Shown here: positions 52,801 through 60,703 of the stretch, in pieces
Numbering within the stretch: position 1 is the stretch's first letter
How the letters are laid out: each line of letters opens with the position of its first letter
From: JAVBLU01 sp031553225
GTDB lineage: Bacteria; Bacillota; Clostridia; Christensenellales; UBA1750
NCBI GenBank assembly: GCA_031553225.1
Contig: JAVBLU010000007.1
Location: forward strand, 1 to 64,000
Length of the DNA stretch: 64,000 nt
Direction: 5' to 3'
The notes under the pieces: generated by a model
What the model saw: only the letters and a program-made list of their open reading frames with translations
Told to the model about the DNA's origin: nothing
Database searches by the model: none
Program-made: the position numbers and the translations under genes

Positions 52801-55800
52801 GCCGGACAACGTGCAAACCATGCCGAACAAGGGTCCCGCGCGGCGAACCTCCCCCACGAACATCGGGCTGTACCTGGCGTCCTGCGCCGCCGCGCATGCG
52901 CTCGGGTTCATCTCCGCCACCGAGCTTGCGCGGCGGTGCGGCCAAACGCTTCAGGCGCTGGAGGGGCTGCCCAAGTGGCGCGGGCACACCCTCAACTGGG
53001 TATCCACGGCCGACCTGACCGCCCTGGCGCCCCGTTACGTATCCGCCGTGGACAGCGGGAACCTGGCCGCCTGCCTGTGGACGCTCAGCCAGGCGCTGCG
53101 CGCCGTGTCCGGCGAGGACGCCGAGCTTTTGCGTCGCGGCGTGGAGGCCCGCCTGCGCGTGGCCGCCGAGGAAGGATTCGACGCGGAGGGACCGCTGCAC
53201 GCCCTGTTGTCGGACGCGCCGGACAAGGGCCTGCGCGCTTGCGCCGCCGCGCTGGCCGACGCCCCCCTTCCCCTGGCCGCGGAAGGGGGGGCCGCGGCCG
53301 CCTCCGCCGTGCGCGCCCTGGCCATGCCCGTCGCCCGCCAGGAGCTGCTGCGCCTGGCCGAGCGCGCCGACGCCCTGGCGGACGCCATGGACTTTGCCGC
53401 CCTGTACGACCCGCACCGCCGCCTGTTTGCCATCGGCTTTGACATGGAAGCGGACGCGCTCTCGGACGCGCACTACGACCTGCTCGCCTCGGAATCGCGG
53501 CTCTTGTCCTTCGTGGCCATCGCCAAGGGCGACGTGCCGGCCGAGCACTTTTCCCGCCTCGGGCGGCCGGTGGGCATGACGGGCAGGGGCGCTGTGCTCC
53601 TCTCCTGGGGCGGCACGATGTTCGAGTACCTCATGCCCCCGCTCCTGCTCACCGAGCGGCCCGGATCTCTCCTGCACCAGACGGCCGTCAACGCCGTTTG
53701 GGCGCAGCGGGCGCGGGACGCCAAAGCGCCCTGGGGCGTGTCCGAGTCGGGCTACTGCGCCTTCGACCTGCAGCTCAACTACCAGTACCGCGCCTTTGGC
53801 GTCACGTCGCTTGCCCTGCGCGGCGGCACCGAGGAGGACATGGTGGTTGCGCCTTACGCCTCCGCGCTGGCGCTTTGCGTGCAGCCGTCCGCCGCGGCCG
53901 GCAACATGCGCCTCATGGCGCAGATGGGATGGCTAACCCCCGAGGGCTTCATCGAGGCCGCGGACTATGCCCCCGCGCGCACGGAGGGCGAACGCTACCG
54001 CCTGGTGCGCAGCGGCATGGCGCACCACCAGGGCATGACGCTGCTCTCGCTGTGCAACGCCTTAACGGACGGCCTTATGCGGGCGCTGTTTCTCGCCGAC
54101 CCTCGCGTTTTGGCGCACGACCTGCTCCTTCAGGAGCGCGCGGGGCTCCCGCCGCGCCTCCCCGAGCGCCGTGCCCTGCAGCTGTCCGAGGCGCCCCTGC
54201 GCCGACCGCCCCGCATGCAGCGCAGGTGCGTGGACGGTCACTCCCCCCTACCCGACACGCACCTGCTGGCGGGCGGGGGTACGATGCTCGTGTGCACGGC
54301 GGCCGGGCTGTGCTTCGCCGGCCGGGACGGCACGCGCTGGAACCGCTACGGATCCGACCCGTCGGATACGCGCTACGGCATCTGCTTCTACCTGCGCGAC
54401 CCGGACACGGACGAAGTATGGGGAGCGCATCCCCGCGGCGGCGGAAGCGCGCAGGAATCCGCCTGCGTCTTTTCCCCCGACCGCGCCGTGTACACGCGCC
54501 TCTGCGGCGGCATACACTCCACGCTCACGGCCTTCGTATCGCCGGAAAACGGCGCGGTGCTCGTTACGCTGGAGCTTGTGAATCGCTCCGAGCGCACCCG
54601 GACGATCGAGGCGACCTCCTTCTTTGAGGCGACGCTCTCCCCGCACGACGCGGACGTGGCGCACCAGGCCTTCCGCAACCTGTTCATCGAAGCGCAGCCC
54701 GTGCCCGACGGAGTGCTCCTGTCCCGCCGCCCGCGCGAACAGGGCGGGGCGACCGAGCGGCTGCTGCACGTCTGCCTTGCAGCGGACGGCGCGCCTCCGC
54801 CCGATTTTACGGCCGGTCGCGCCGCGTTCCTTCACCGCGGCCAGGACGCGCGCCACCCGCTTGGCCTGCACGAAGCGCTGCCGGGCGAAGCGGGCGGCGT
54901 GCTGGACCCGTGCGCCGCGCTCCGCCGCGTCGTTTCCCTGCCTTCCGGAGGCCGCGCAGAGCTGACTTTTGCGCTGTGCTCCGCCGCGTCGCCCGAGGAA
55001 GCCCGCGCCTTCTGCGACTCGCTGCGCGGTGATGGCGTGCGCCGCGCGCTGGATCTGGCGGGTACGTACGCCCAGGTGGAAACGACGTATCTGGGCCTCA
55101 CCCGTCCGCAGTTCAAAACCTGGCACCGCGCGGCAGCCTGCGCGCTGTTCGCGGGCCTTCCGCCCGGCTCGCGCGCGCCCTACCTGCCCGCCTGCCGCGG
55201 CACGGCGGCAGATCTGTGGCGCTTCGGGCTGTCCGGAGACCTGCCCATCGTAGCGGTGCGCCTGAACGACGTATCCCAGCTGGCGCTTCTGCGCCAGGCG
55301 CTGCAGATGCACGCGCTGTGGCGCCTTAAAGGCCTGCAGGCCGATCTGCTCGTGCTGAACGAATCAGGCGGTGATTACCTGCGCCCGCTGCATACGCGCA
55401 TCCTGGAGGAAGTGGAGCACAGCGGCGCGCGCGAGCGCGTGGCCCGGCCGGGCGGGGTCTACCTGGTGGACGGCCACGCGCTGAGCGATGAGAGCCGGGC
55501 CTTCCTGCTCGGCGTATCCTGCCTGTTGCTGCAGGGCGAGGGCGACATCGCCAAAGAGCTCGCCCTCATCGGCCGGGCGGACCCCGGGCAAGCGGCCGGG
55601 ATTCGCCCGCGGCCGGCCCTCGCCCCTTCCGCCCTGCCCATCGCGCGCTTGGCGTCGGACAACGGCGTGGGCGGCTTTGACGCTACCGCCTACGTGGTGC
55701 GCCTGCACGACGGCCGCGGCGCGCCTGCGCCCTGGTGCAACGTGCTGGCGAACGAGCGCTTCGGCGCGCTCGTCTCCGACCGCGGCACAGGCTATACCTG

Positions 55801-58000
55801 GGCGGAAAACGCGCGCGAGGCGCAGATCACGCCCTTCACGAACGATCCGGTGAGCGACCCGTACGCCGAGTGCCTGTACCTGCGCGACGAGGCCGGCGCG
55901 GCGTGGTCGCCGCTGCCCGGACCGGCATCCCCGCCGGGCGAGACGCGCTGCCGCCACGACATAGGCGCCACCTATTTTTACAGCGCGGCGGGCGGGCTGC
56001 TCGGCGCCGTATCCGTGCATGTGGACGCGGCACTCCCCGTGAAATGCTATCTGCTCACCCTGGACAACCCCTCGCCCCGCGAGCGCCGCCTGACGGCCTT
56101 CTTTGCCGCGCGGCTGCGCATGGGCTGCGCCGTGGACGACTGCTTTACCGCCAGCGCTCCCTCGGAGGACGGCGCGTATGTATACGGCCGCGCGCTGCGC
56201 GGCGGCATGCCCGGCGTAAGCCTCGCCTGGGCCCCGGGACGGCAGGCCGTTCTGGGCGGCGACCTGCGCCCCTTCTTTGGCGAGGGCGGACCGGAGAACC
56301 CGGACGCGCTTGGCGAGGCGCAGTGGTCGGGCTCGTTTTCAGGATCGCTCCCCGGCCTGATCCTCGCCGCAGAGGTGAGCGTGCCCGCAGGCGGCCAGGC
56401 GCAGGTGGCCTTCGCGCTGGGCTGGGTGCAGGATGAAGCCTCCGCGCCCGCCCTCCTGCGCGCCTTCCAGCCGCAGCGCTCGCTGAAAGGGGCGCTCAAG
56501 GCCTGGTCCGCGCGCCTGTCGGCTTTTACGCTTCCGGATAAATCGCCCGAGGCGCAGCTCGCGTGCCGGTGGCTTCCCTATCAAACGTGGGCCTGCCGCA
56601 TGTGGGGCCGCACGGGGTTCTACCAGGCGGGCGGCGCGTTCGGCTTCCGCGACCAGCTGCAGGACTGCCTGCTGATCGTTCACTACGACCCCGCGCTGGT
56701 TCGCGCCCATCTGCTGCGCTGCGCCGCGCACCAGTTTGAGGAGGGCGACGTGCAGCACTGGTGGCACGAGCCCCGCCGCGGCGTGCGCACGCGCATCAGC
56801 GACGACATGCTCTTTTTGCCTTACGTGCTGTGCGATTATGTTCAGGTGACCGGCGACCGCACGATCCTTTCCGAGGTCGTTCCCTACTTAAGCGCGCCGC
56901 CCCTGCCGGACGGACGCGAGGACGATTATGGCTCGCCCGGCGTTTCCCAGCAGCAGGAAAGCCTGCTGGGCCACGCGCGGCGGGCGATCAGCCGCGCATG
57001 CCGCTTCGGCGCGCACGGCCTGCCTTTGATGGGCACGGGCGACTGGAACGACGCCATGAACCGCGTGGGCGCGCAGGGGCGCGGCGAATCCGTTTGGCTT
57101 GCCTGGCTTCTCATCACGGTGCTGCAACAATTTGCCGCGCTGCTGCGGCAGGAGGAACAGGCGAGCGAGGCGGCCATGCTGGAAGGCACGGCCCGCGAGG
57201 TGCTCGCCGCGGTGGAGGAGCACGGCTGGGACGGCATGTGGTACCGCCGCGCCTTTGACGACGACGGACAGCCGCTCGGCTCGCTTTCCGGGCGCGAATG
57301 CCGGATCGACTTAATCGCTCAAAGCTGGGCGGTTATCTGCGGCGCGGGTGACCGCGGCCGGGCGCAGCAGGCGCTGGACTGCGCCATGGAAGAACTGCTG
57401 GACGAGCAGTCGGGCGTTTTGCGCCTTCTGTGGCCGCCCTTCAACGGCGCGCAGTATCAGCCCGGGTACATCCAGGGCTACCTCCCCGGCGTGCGCGAAA
57501 ACGGCGGCCAGTACACGCACGCCGCGGCCTGGGCCGTGATGGCGCTGGCCATGGAGGGCGACATGGAGCGCGCCTGGGCGCTCTTCCGTCTGCTGCTGCC
57601 CACTTCGCGCACCGACAGCCCCGAGGGCGTTTTCGCCTACAAAACCGAGCCGTACGTGATGGCCGCCGACGTGTACTCGTGCGCGCCGCACGCCGGCCGG
57701 GGCGGCTGGACGTGGTACACCGGCTCCGCCGCGTGGATGGCGCGCGTGTACCGCGAACACCTGCTTGGCCTCACGGTCCGCGGCGGCCGCGTGCGCCTTG
57801 CGCCGCGCTGGACGCCTTCGGGCGAGGCGCACGCGGACATCCGCCGCGAGAAGACGACGCTTTGCCTGCACGCCTTTTGCGGGCCCGGCCCGCTGCGCGT
57901 CACCCTGGACGGCGCCCCTGTCGCGGGCGAGGATGTGGCCATGCCGACGGACGGCCGCACGCATGAGGCCGTGTTCGACCGGCGGCCGGTTGCGCAGTAA
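49832..58000 (+). CDS. Cyclic beta-1,2-glucan synthase (NdvB/ChvB-like)
   Basis: 2722 residues, TTG start ten bases after AAGGAG, read immediately into a membrane helix. A GT84 processive glucosyltransferase core lies at about 480-870: VDADSALVGVTHVITLDQDTMLPP near 590, SHDLIEG near 716 and RWTRGDW near 750, flanked by membrane helices. A glucoamylase-like domain covers about 970-1460 (HGLPPDNVQTMPNKGPARRTSPTNIG, ESGYCAFDLQLNYQYRAFG). Two GH94-like blocks follow, with GFRDQLQD and the catalytic aspartate region GTGDWNDAMN near 2403. All modules of the family are present. The product, cyclic or linear beta-1,2-glucan, is inferred. Confidence 0.92.
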   Translation: MSAPFFIWLTIGLCMLAVAAVGYVARLTRALSLPPAPRSARLSDEELVEHARDLAVQIRLQGIRPAAPAAGVTRQLQQCHAKLAQAAVRGEELVPASRWVIDHAPRLLESAAALQERLVRVPMLPAPSKGIYAGLPRIYALAAELCAHTDAHVCRENIDRFLRAYQATAPLRLAELWAMPLMLQHALLLQAVAVAQDCVRAQDQRRTADAFADALQAGSALYPGEPKGFGAAFVERLAARLREEAAPSDAMGWLQDRLRERDVQLDLVIASEHRRQARNQAVIGNAVTSLRLLTQLNWTEVCEALSPVDAELRADPAGVYPRMDLPSRDLYRRAVTRMSVASGKPESFVAHAALQLSRDHEADDRRAHVGWYLLSGGEGALIETIGRVWLPMRVARFFRAHAQTLYVLGAWALSTGLSLLGAYVLRAQFFWPYAAFLLTVPAQTAAQIWLIRIVRRLCPPRILPRLAPGDMTGKNALLVVPTLITSPEKAAALARSLETHYLSNRLPELSFALLTDFADADAASLPGDAAVLAAAQEQIDALNCRWGKRFYLLHRPRMWNATQRRFMGWERKRGALLELNRFLLGGVSGFVDADSALVGVTHVITLDQDTMLPPGAAAQLLGVALHPLNRVGEVEGRRVGTAVFAPRAGTPLSHISTRLQKMMGGPAGVDYYASAVSDVYQDLCGQGIFCGKGVYDVRAFHDATSSALPLNAILSHDLIEGLLSGAALVSDVVLFDAPPQTLHSFAMRLHRWTRGDWQLLPFLLPYAKDAHGRPRRTGFSLLAGYKIFDNLRRSLAPAAFVLCALAAAWLRLPGLLYIAFVLTFFDWVFLVFAVFQPARYRDIGRQLAQTLQRLALSPLEAALGVDAAVRSLVRVLFTRRHLLDWVTAADADRTARRSYLRRCAAGPALGVAMLLSPFFGFGPSTPALDLCALLLGALWALLPAFAAYLSRPLPPAARPDAADEPFLRGAALRTWRFFEQSVTDAEHGLPPDNVQTMPNKGPARRTSPTNIGLYLASCAAAHALGFISATELARRCGQTLQALEGLPKWRGHTLNWVSTADLTALAPRYVSAVDSGNLAACLWTLSQALRAVSGEDAELLRRGVEARLRVAAEEGFDAEGPLHALLSDAPDKGLRACAAALADAPLPLAAEGGAAAASAVRALAMPVARQELLRLAERADALADAMDFAALYDPHRRLFAIGFDMEADALSDAHYDLLASESRLLSFVAIAKGDVPAEHFSRLGRPVGMTGRGAVLLSWGGTMFEYLMPPLLLTERPGSLLHQTAVNAVWAQRARDAKAPWGVSESGYCAFDLQLNYQYRAFGVTSLALRGGTEEDMVVAPYASALALCVQPSAAAGNMRLMAQMGWLTPEGFIEAADYAPARTEGERYRLVRSGMAHHQGMTLLSLCNALTDGLMRALFLADPRVLAHDLLLQERAGLPPRLPERRALQLSEAPLRRPPRMQRRCVDGHSPLPDTHLLAGGGTMLVCTAAGLCFAGRDGTRWNRYGSDPSDTRYGICFYLRDPDTDEVWGAHPRGGGSAQESACVFSPDRAVYTRLCGGIHSTLTAFVSPENGAVLVTLELVNRSERTRTIEATSFFEATLSPHDADVAHQAFRNLFIEAQPVPDGVLLSRRPREQGGATERLLHVCLAADGAPPPDFTAGRAAFLHRGQDARHPLGLHEALPGEAGGVLDPCAALRRVVSLPSGGRAELTFALCSAASPEEARAFCDSLRGDGVRRALDLAGTYAQVETTYLGLTRPQFKTWHRAAACALFAGLPPGSRAPYLPACRGTAADLWRFGLSGDLPIVAVRLNDVSQLALLRQALQMHALWRLKGLQADLLVLNESGGDYLRPLHTRILEEVEHSGARERVARPGGVYLVDGHALSDESRAFLLGVSCLLLQGEGDIAKELALIGRADPGQAAGIRPRPALAPSALPIARLASDNGVGGFDATAYVVRLHDGRGAPAPWCNVLANERFGALVSDRGTGYTWAENAREAQITPFTNDPVSDPYAECLYLRDEAGAAWSPLPGPASPPGETRCRHDIGATYFYSAAGGLLGAVSVHVDAALPVKCYLLTLDNPSPRERRLTAFFAARLRMGCAVDDCFTASAPSEDGAYVYGRALRGGMPGVSLAWAPGRQAVLGGDLRPFFGEGGPENPDALGEAQWSGSFSGSLPGLILAAEVSVPAGGQAQVAFALGWVQDEASAPALLRAFQPQRSLKGALKAWSARLSAFTLPDKSPEAQLACRWLPYQTWACRMWGRTGFYQAGGAFGFRDQLQDCLLIVHYDPALVRAHLLRCAAHQFEEGDVQHWWHEPRRGVRTRISDDMLFLPYVLCDYVQVTGDRTILSEVVPYLSAPPLPDGREDDYGSPGVSQQQESLLGHARRAISRACRFGAHGLPLMGTGDWNDAMNRVGAQGRGESVWLAWLLITVLQQFAALLRQEEQASEAAMLEGTAREVLAAVEEHGWDGMWYRRAFDDDGQPLGSLSGRECRIDLIAQSWAVICGAGDRGRAQQALDCAMEELLDEQSGVLRLLWPPFNGAQYQPGYIQGYLPGVRENGGQYTHAAAWAVMALAMEGDMERAWALFRLLLPTSRTDSPEGVFAYKTEPYVMAADVYSCAPHAGRGGWTWYTGSAAWMARVYREHLLGLTVRGGRVRLAPRWTPSGEAHADIRREKTTLCLHAFCGPGPLRVTLDGAPVAGEDVAMPTDGRTHEAVFDRRPVAQ

Positions 58001-58036
58001 ACGCAGTCGTTTCCTCTGTTCACGGCGGCATGTTTG

Positions 58037-58045
58037 TGATAGAAT
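58037..58045 (+). promoter_or_regulatory. Extended -10 promoter of fba
   Basis: TGA followed by TAGAAT (58040-58045), 31 bases before the chosen ATG; the -35 is weak. Confidence 0.45.
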
Positions 58046-58076
58046 AGTCAAACACGAGTCCAAAGGAGAGATGGAA

Positions 58077-59012
58077 ATGCCTCTGGTCAATACGAAGGAA
58101 ATGTTTAAAAAGGCGTACGCGGGCGGATACGCGGTGGGCGCGTTCAACGTCAACAACATGGAAATGGTGCAGGCCATCACCGAAGCGGCTAAGCTGGAGA
58201 ACGCGCCGCTCATCCTGCAGGTGTCCTCCGGCGCGCGCAAATACGCCAAGCACGTCTATCTGATGAAGCTGATCGAGGCGGCCGTGGAGGACACGGGCCT
58301 GCCCATCGCGGTGCACCTGGACCACGGCGACTCGTTCGAATTGTGCAAGTCGTGCATCGACGGCGGCTTTACGTCCGTGATGATCGACGGCTCGCACCAC
58401 TCCTTCGCCGACAACATCGCCGTAACCCGGCAGGTGGTGGAGTACGCGCACGCCCGCGGGGTAAGCGTGGAAGGCGAGCTCGGCCGCCTTGCGGGTATCG
58501 AGGACGCGGTGAACGTCTCCTCCGAGGACGCCCAGTTTACCGACCCCGACGAGGTGTGCGAGTTTGTGGAAAAAACCGGCGTGGACTCTTTGGCCATCGC
58601 CATCGGCACCTCGCACGGCGCGTACAAGTTTAAGCCCGGCCAAACGCCCCGCCTGCGCTTCGACGTTCTGGAGGAGATCAGCAGGCGGCTTGCGGGCTTT
58701 CCCATCGTGCTGCACGGCGCGTCCTCGGTGATGCCCGAGTACGTCAAGATGATCAACGAGTTCGGAGGGGCCATGCCCGACGCCATCGGCATCCCCGAGG
58801 AGATGCTGCGCAAGGCCGCGTCCATGGCCGTGTGCAAGATCAACATCGATTCCGACCTGCGCCTGGCCATGACGGGCGAGATCCGCCGCCACTTCGCCCA
58901 GCACCCCGACCACTTCGATCCGCGCCAGTACCTGACCGACGCCAGAAACGGCGTGCGCGACATGGTGCGCCACAAGCTGACCGCGGTTCTTGGCTGCAAC
59001 GGCAAGGCGTAG
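58077..59012 (+). CDS. fba: Fructose-bisphosphate aldolase, class II
   Basis: Zinc-dependent glycolytic aldolase, 311 residues from the ATG at 58077, chosen over the ATG two codons earlier because GGAG then lies eight bases upstream and the start MPLVNTKEMFKKAY fits the family. Zinc ligands: HLDHGDS, the EGELG loop, AIGTSHGAYKF and VLHGASSV. NIDSDLRLA binds the phosphate. Single-gene unit, followed by smpB after 66 bases. Confidence 0.96.
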   Translation: MPLVNTKEMFKKAYAGGYAVGAFNVNNMEMVQAITEAAKLENAPLILQVSSGARKYAKHVYLMKLIEAAVEDTGLPIAVHLDHGDSFELCKSCIDGGFTSVMIDGSHHSFADNIAVTRQVVEYAHARGVSVEGELGRLAGIEDAVNVSSEDAQFTDPDEVCEFVEKTGVDSLAIAIGTSHGAYKFKPGQTPRLRFDVLEEISRRLAGFPIVLHGASSVMPEYVKMINEFGGAMPDAIGIPEEMLRKAASMAVCKINIDSDLRLAMTGEIRRHFAQHPDHFDPRQYLTDARNGVRDMVRHKLTAVLGCNGKA

Positions 59013-59078
59013 GCGCCGGGCATCCGGCCCCGCAAGGTAAGGCAACGAGCGTCAGCATACGAAAGGAGGTCGTGCCGC

Positions 59079-59552
59079 ATGCCGGAGGCGGAGCACAAAC
59101 CGCTTGCGCAAAACCGCAAGGCGCGGCACGACTACTTTGTTGAGGACACGCTGGAGGCGGGGTTGGAGCTGTACGGCACGGAGGTGAAGTCCATCCGCGC
59201 CGGGGCGTGCAACCTGAAGGACTGCTACGCCGCCGTGAAGGACGGCCAGGTTTTCGTGCACGGCATGCACATATCGCCCTACGAAAAGGGCAACGTGTTC
59301 AACCGCGACCCCCTGCGGCCCAAGCGGCTGCTGCTGCACAAGAGCGAGATTCGCTACCTGCAGGGCGAGGTGATGCGCGAGGGGCGCACGCTGGTGCCCC
59401 TGTCGCTGTATCTGGTGAAGGGCCGGGTGAAGCTGCAGCTGGCCGTGTGCAAGGGCAAGAAGCTGTACGACAAGCGCGACGACGCCGCCGAGCGCGACGC
59501 CGAGCGCGATATGGAGCGCGCCCTGCGCAACGAGCGGCGCCGGGAGGGATAG
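59079..59552 (+). CDS. smpB: SsrA-binding protein
   Basis: Binds tmRNA and brings it to stalled ribosomes; 157 residues. NRKARHDYFVEDTLEAGLELYGTEVKSIRAG is the OB-fold start, SLYLVKGRVKLQLAVCKGKKLYDKRDDAAERD the conserved tail that mimics the decoding stem. GAAAGGAGGT upstream. The tmRNA gene (ssrA), often nearby, is not in the window as far as I can see. A Nudix gene follows after two bases. Confidence 0.97.
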   Translation: MPEAEHKPLAQNRKARHDYFVEDTLEAGLELYGTEVKSIRAGACNLKDCYAAVKDGQVFVHGMHISPYEKGNVFNRDPLRPKRLLLHKSEIRYLQGEVMREGRTLVPLSLYLVKGRVKLQLAVCKGKKLYDKRDDAAERDAERDMERALRNERRREG

Positions 59553-59554
59553 GC

Positions 59555-59991
59555 ATGGCGTTCCCCACGCGCATCGTGGCCGCCGCGGGCTATGTGCCGG
59601 ACCGCGCGGGCCGCGTGCTGCTTATCAAAACACAGCACCGCGGATACGATTGTACCGGAGGCCAGATCGAGGCCGGCGAAAGCGTGGAGCAAGGCGTGCT
59701 GCGGGAAATTCTGGAGGAGAGCGGCGGCGTCGCCCGGGTGCGCGCGCTCGTGGGCGTCTACTCGGTGGTGTCGCAGGGCGTGTACGACGACGGCACAACC
59801 CCCGTGCCCGCCAAGGTGGTGTTCGGTTTTCTGTGCGGCTAGGAATCCGGCGACCTGCGCACCTGCGAGGAATCCTCCGAGGTGTTGTGGTGTGATCCGC
59901 AGGAAGCGCTGGCGCTTGTGAGCGCCCCGGCCAGCCGCATGCGGCTGGAAAACGCCCTGCGCTTTCATGGCCGAACGCGCCTGGCGCCTAG
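59555..59991 (+). pseudogene. Nudix hydrolase gene interrupted by an in-frame amber codon
   Basis: The ATG at 59555 opens a Nudix domain with GGQIEAGESVEQGVLREILEESGG, matching the G-x5-E-x7-REUxEExGU box. At 59840-59842 a TAG stop follows residue 95. The same frame continues on the far side with ESGDLRTCEESSEVLWCDPQEALAL and RMRLENALRF, the normal C-terminal half of such an enzyme. Past about 59991 the frame runs into the terminator, so an original stop may also be lost. If translated it gives a 95-residue truncated protein that lacks part of the fold. Confidence 0.75.
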
Positions 59992-60021
59992 GAATTGCAT
60001 CCGGTCTTCCGTCTGCTCAGC

Positions 60022-60054
60022 GACCGCCTTCTGTAGCGCAAGGGCGGTCTTTTT
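60022..60054 (+). terminator. Intrinsic terminator of the smpB unit
   Basis: GACCGCC (60022-60028) pairs with GGCGGTC (60043-60049), followed by five T (60050-60054). Confidence 0.85.
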
Positions 60055-60115
60055 GTCGCCGTGCGCCGTGGGCCCCGGCATGCCACGCGCCAAAGCCGCA
60101 TAGCATGGGCCGGGG

Positions 60116-60610
60116 GTGGTGGATTTGCCCAAGGACCGTCCGGCGTTCCGCGGGCTGGCCGGCGTGGCCGGCGCGCTGGCCGCCTTGCTGCCGAGCGCTT
60201 TGGGCGCGGCCTTGCTGCCCGCGCATATGGCGTGGTACGCTTCGCTGGCCATGCCGCCCCTGCCCATACCGGCGGCTGCGCCGGCGTGGGCCTTCGCCGC
60301 GGCATGCGCGCTCTTTGGCGTCACGGCCGGGCTGCTGGCACAGCGCTACATCAAGGAAAAGGACGTGGAGCGCCGCACGGCCGCGCTGACGCTCGCGCGG
60401 CTTTTCCTTCTGCTGCTTGTGCCGTGCGCCTTTGCCATGCGCCAAATCGCACTGTGCGTGCTCGCGGCGTTTATGCTGCCCGTATCAGCCGCGGCTCTGT
60501 GCGGCCGCGCCCGGCCCTTGTGCCCGGCCGCGCCGTATCTGCTGGCCGCCGAGGCGCTTCCGGAGAGCGCGCTTCTTGTTTTTGCGTACGCCCTGGCGCT
60601 GCTTAATTAG
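60116..60610 (+). CDS. TspO/MBR-like membrane protein (divergent)
   Basis: 164 residues with five hydrophobic segments. The region WYASLAMPPLPIPAAAPAWAFAAACALFGVTAGLLAQR follows the TspO/MBR pattern (W-Y-x-S-L-x-P-P ... P-x-W-x-F). The C terminus PYLLAAEALPESALLVFAYALALLN also fits. TspO proteins bind porphyrins and steroids. The start is uncertain: GTG at 60116 or 60119 follows a GGGGG stretch without a clear ribosome site. Divergence from the core family leaves some doubt. Confidence 0.55.
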   Translation: MVDLPKDRPAFRGLAGVAGALAALLPSALGAALLPAHMAWYASLAMPPLPIPAAAPAWAFAAACALFGVTAGLLAQRYIKEKDVERRTAALTLARLFLLLLVPCAFAMRQIALCVLAAFMLPVSAAALCGRARPLCPAAPYLLAAEALPESALLVFAYALALLN

Positions 60611-60652
60611 GCGGACGCAGGCGCGCATCCGCGCAGGCGGGTGCCCATGAGA

Positions 60653-60688
60653 AAGCGGCGAGCGCCCCGCTCAGGGCGCTCGCCGCTT
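60653..60688. terminator. 14-bp hairpin between converging genes
   Basis: AAGCGGCGAGCGCC, an eight-base loop and GGCGCTCGCCGCTT. It lies between the TspO-like gene and the converging secreted-protein gene and may serve both. There is no strong T run. Confidence 0.6.
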
Positions 60689-60703
60689 GACCACCGCCGG
60701 ACG

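Noticed and set aside
51959..53677. 572-codon minus-strand frame within the glucan synthase gene
   Set aside because: Arg/Gln/Gly-rich shadow of the GT84/glucoamylase region; no start signal.
59560..60110. ssrA (tmRNA) next to smpB
   Set aside because: No tRNA-Ala-like ends, CCA or tag-encoding frame seen; the region is the broken Nudix gene and a terminator.
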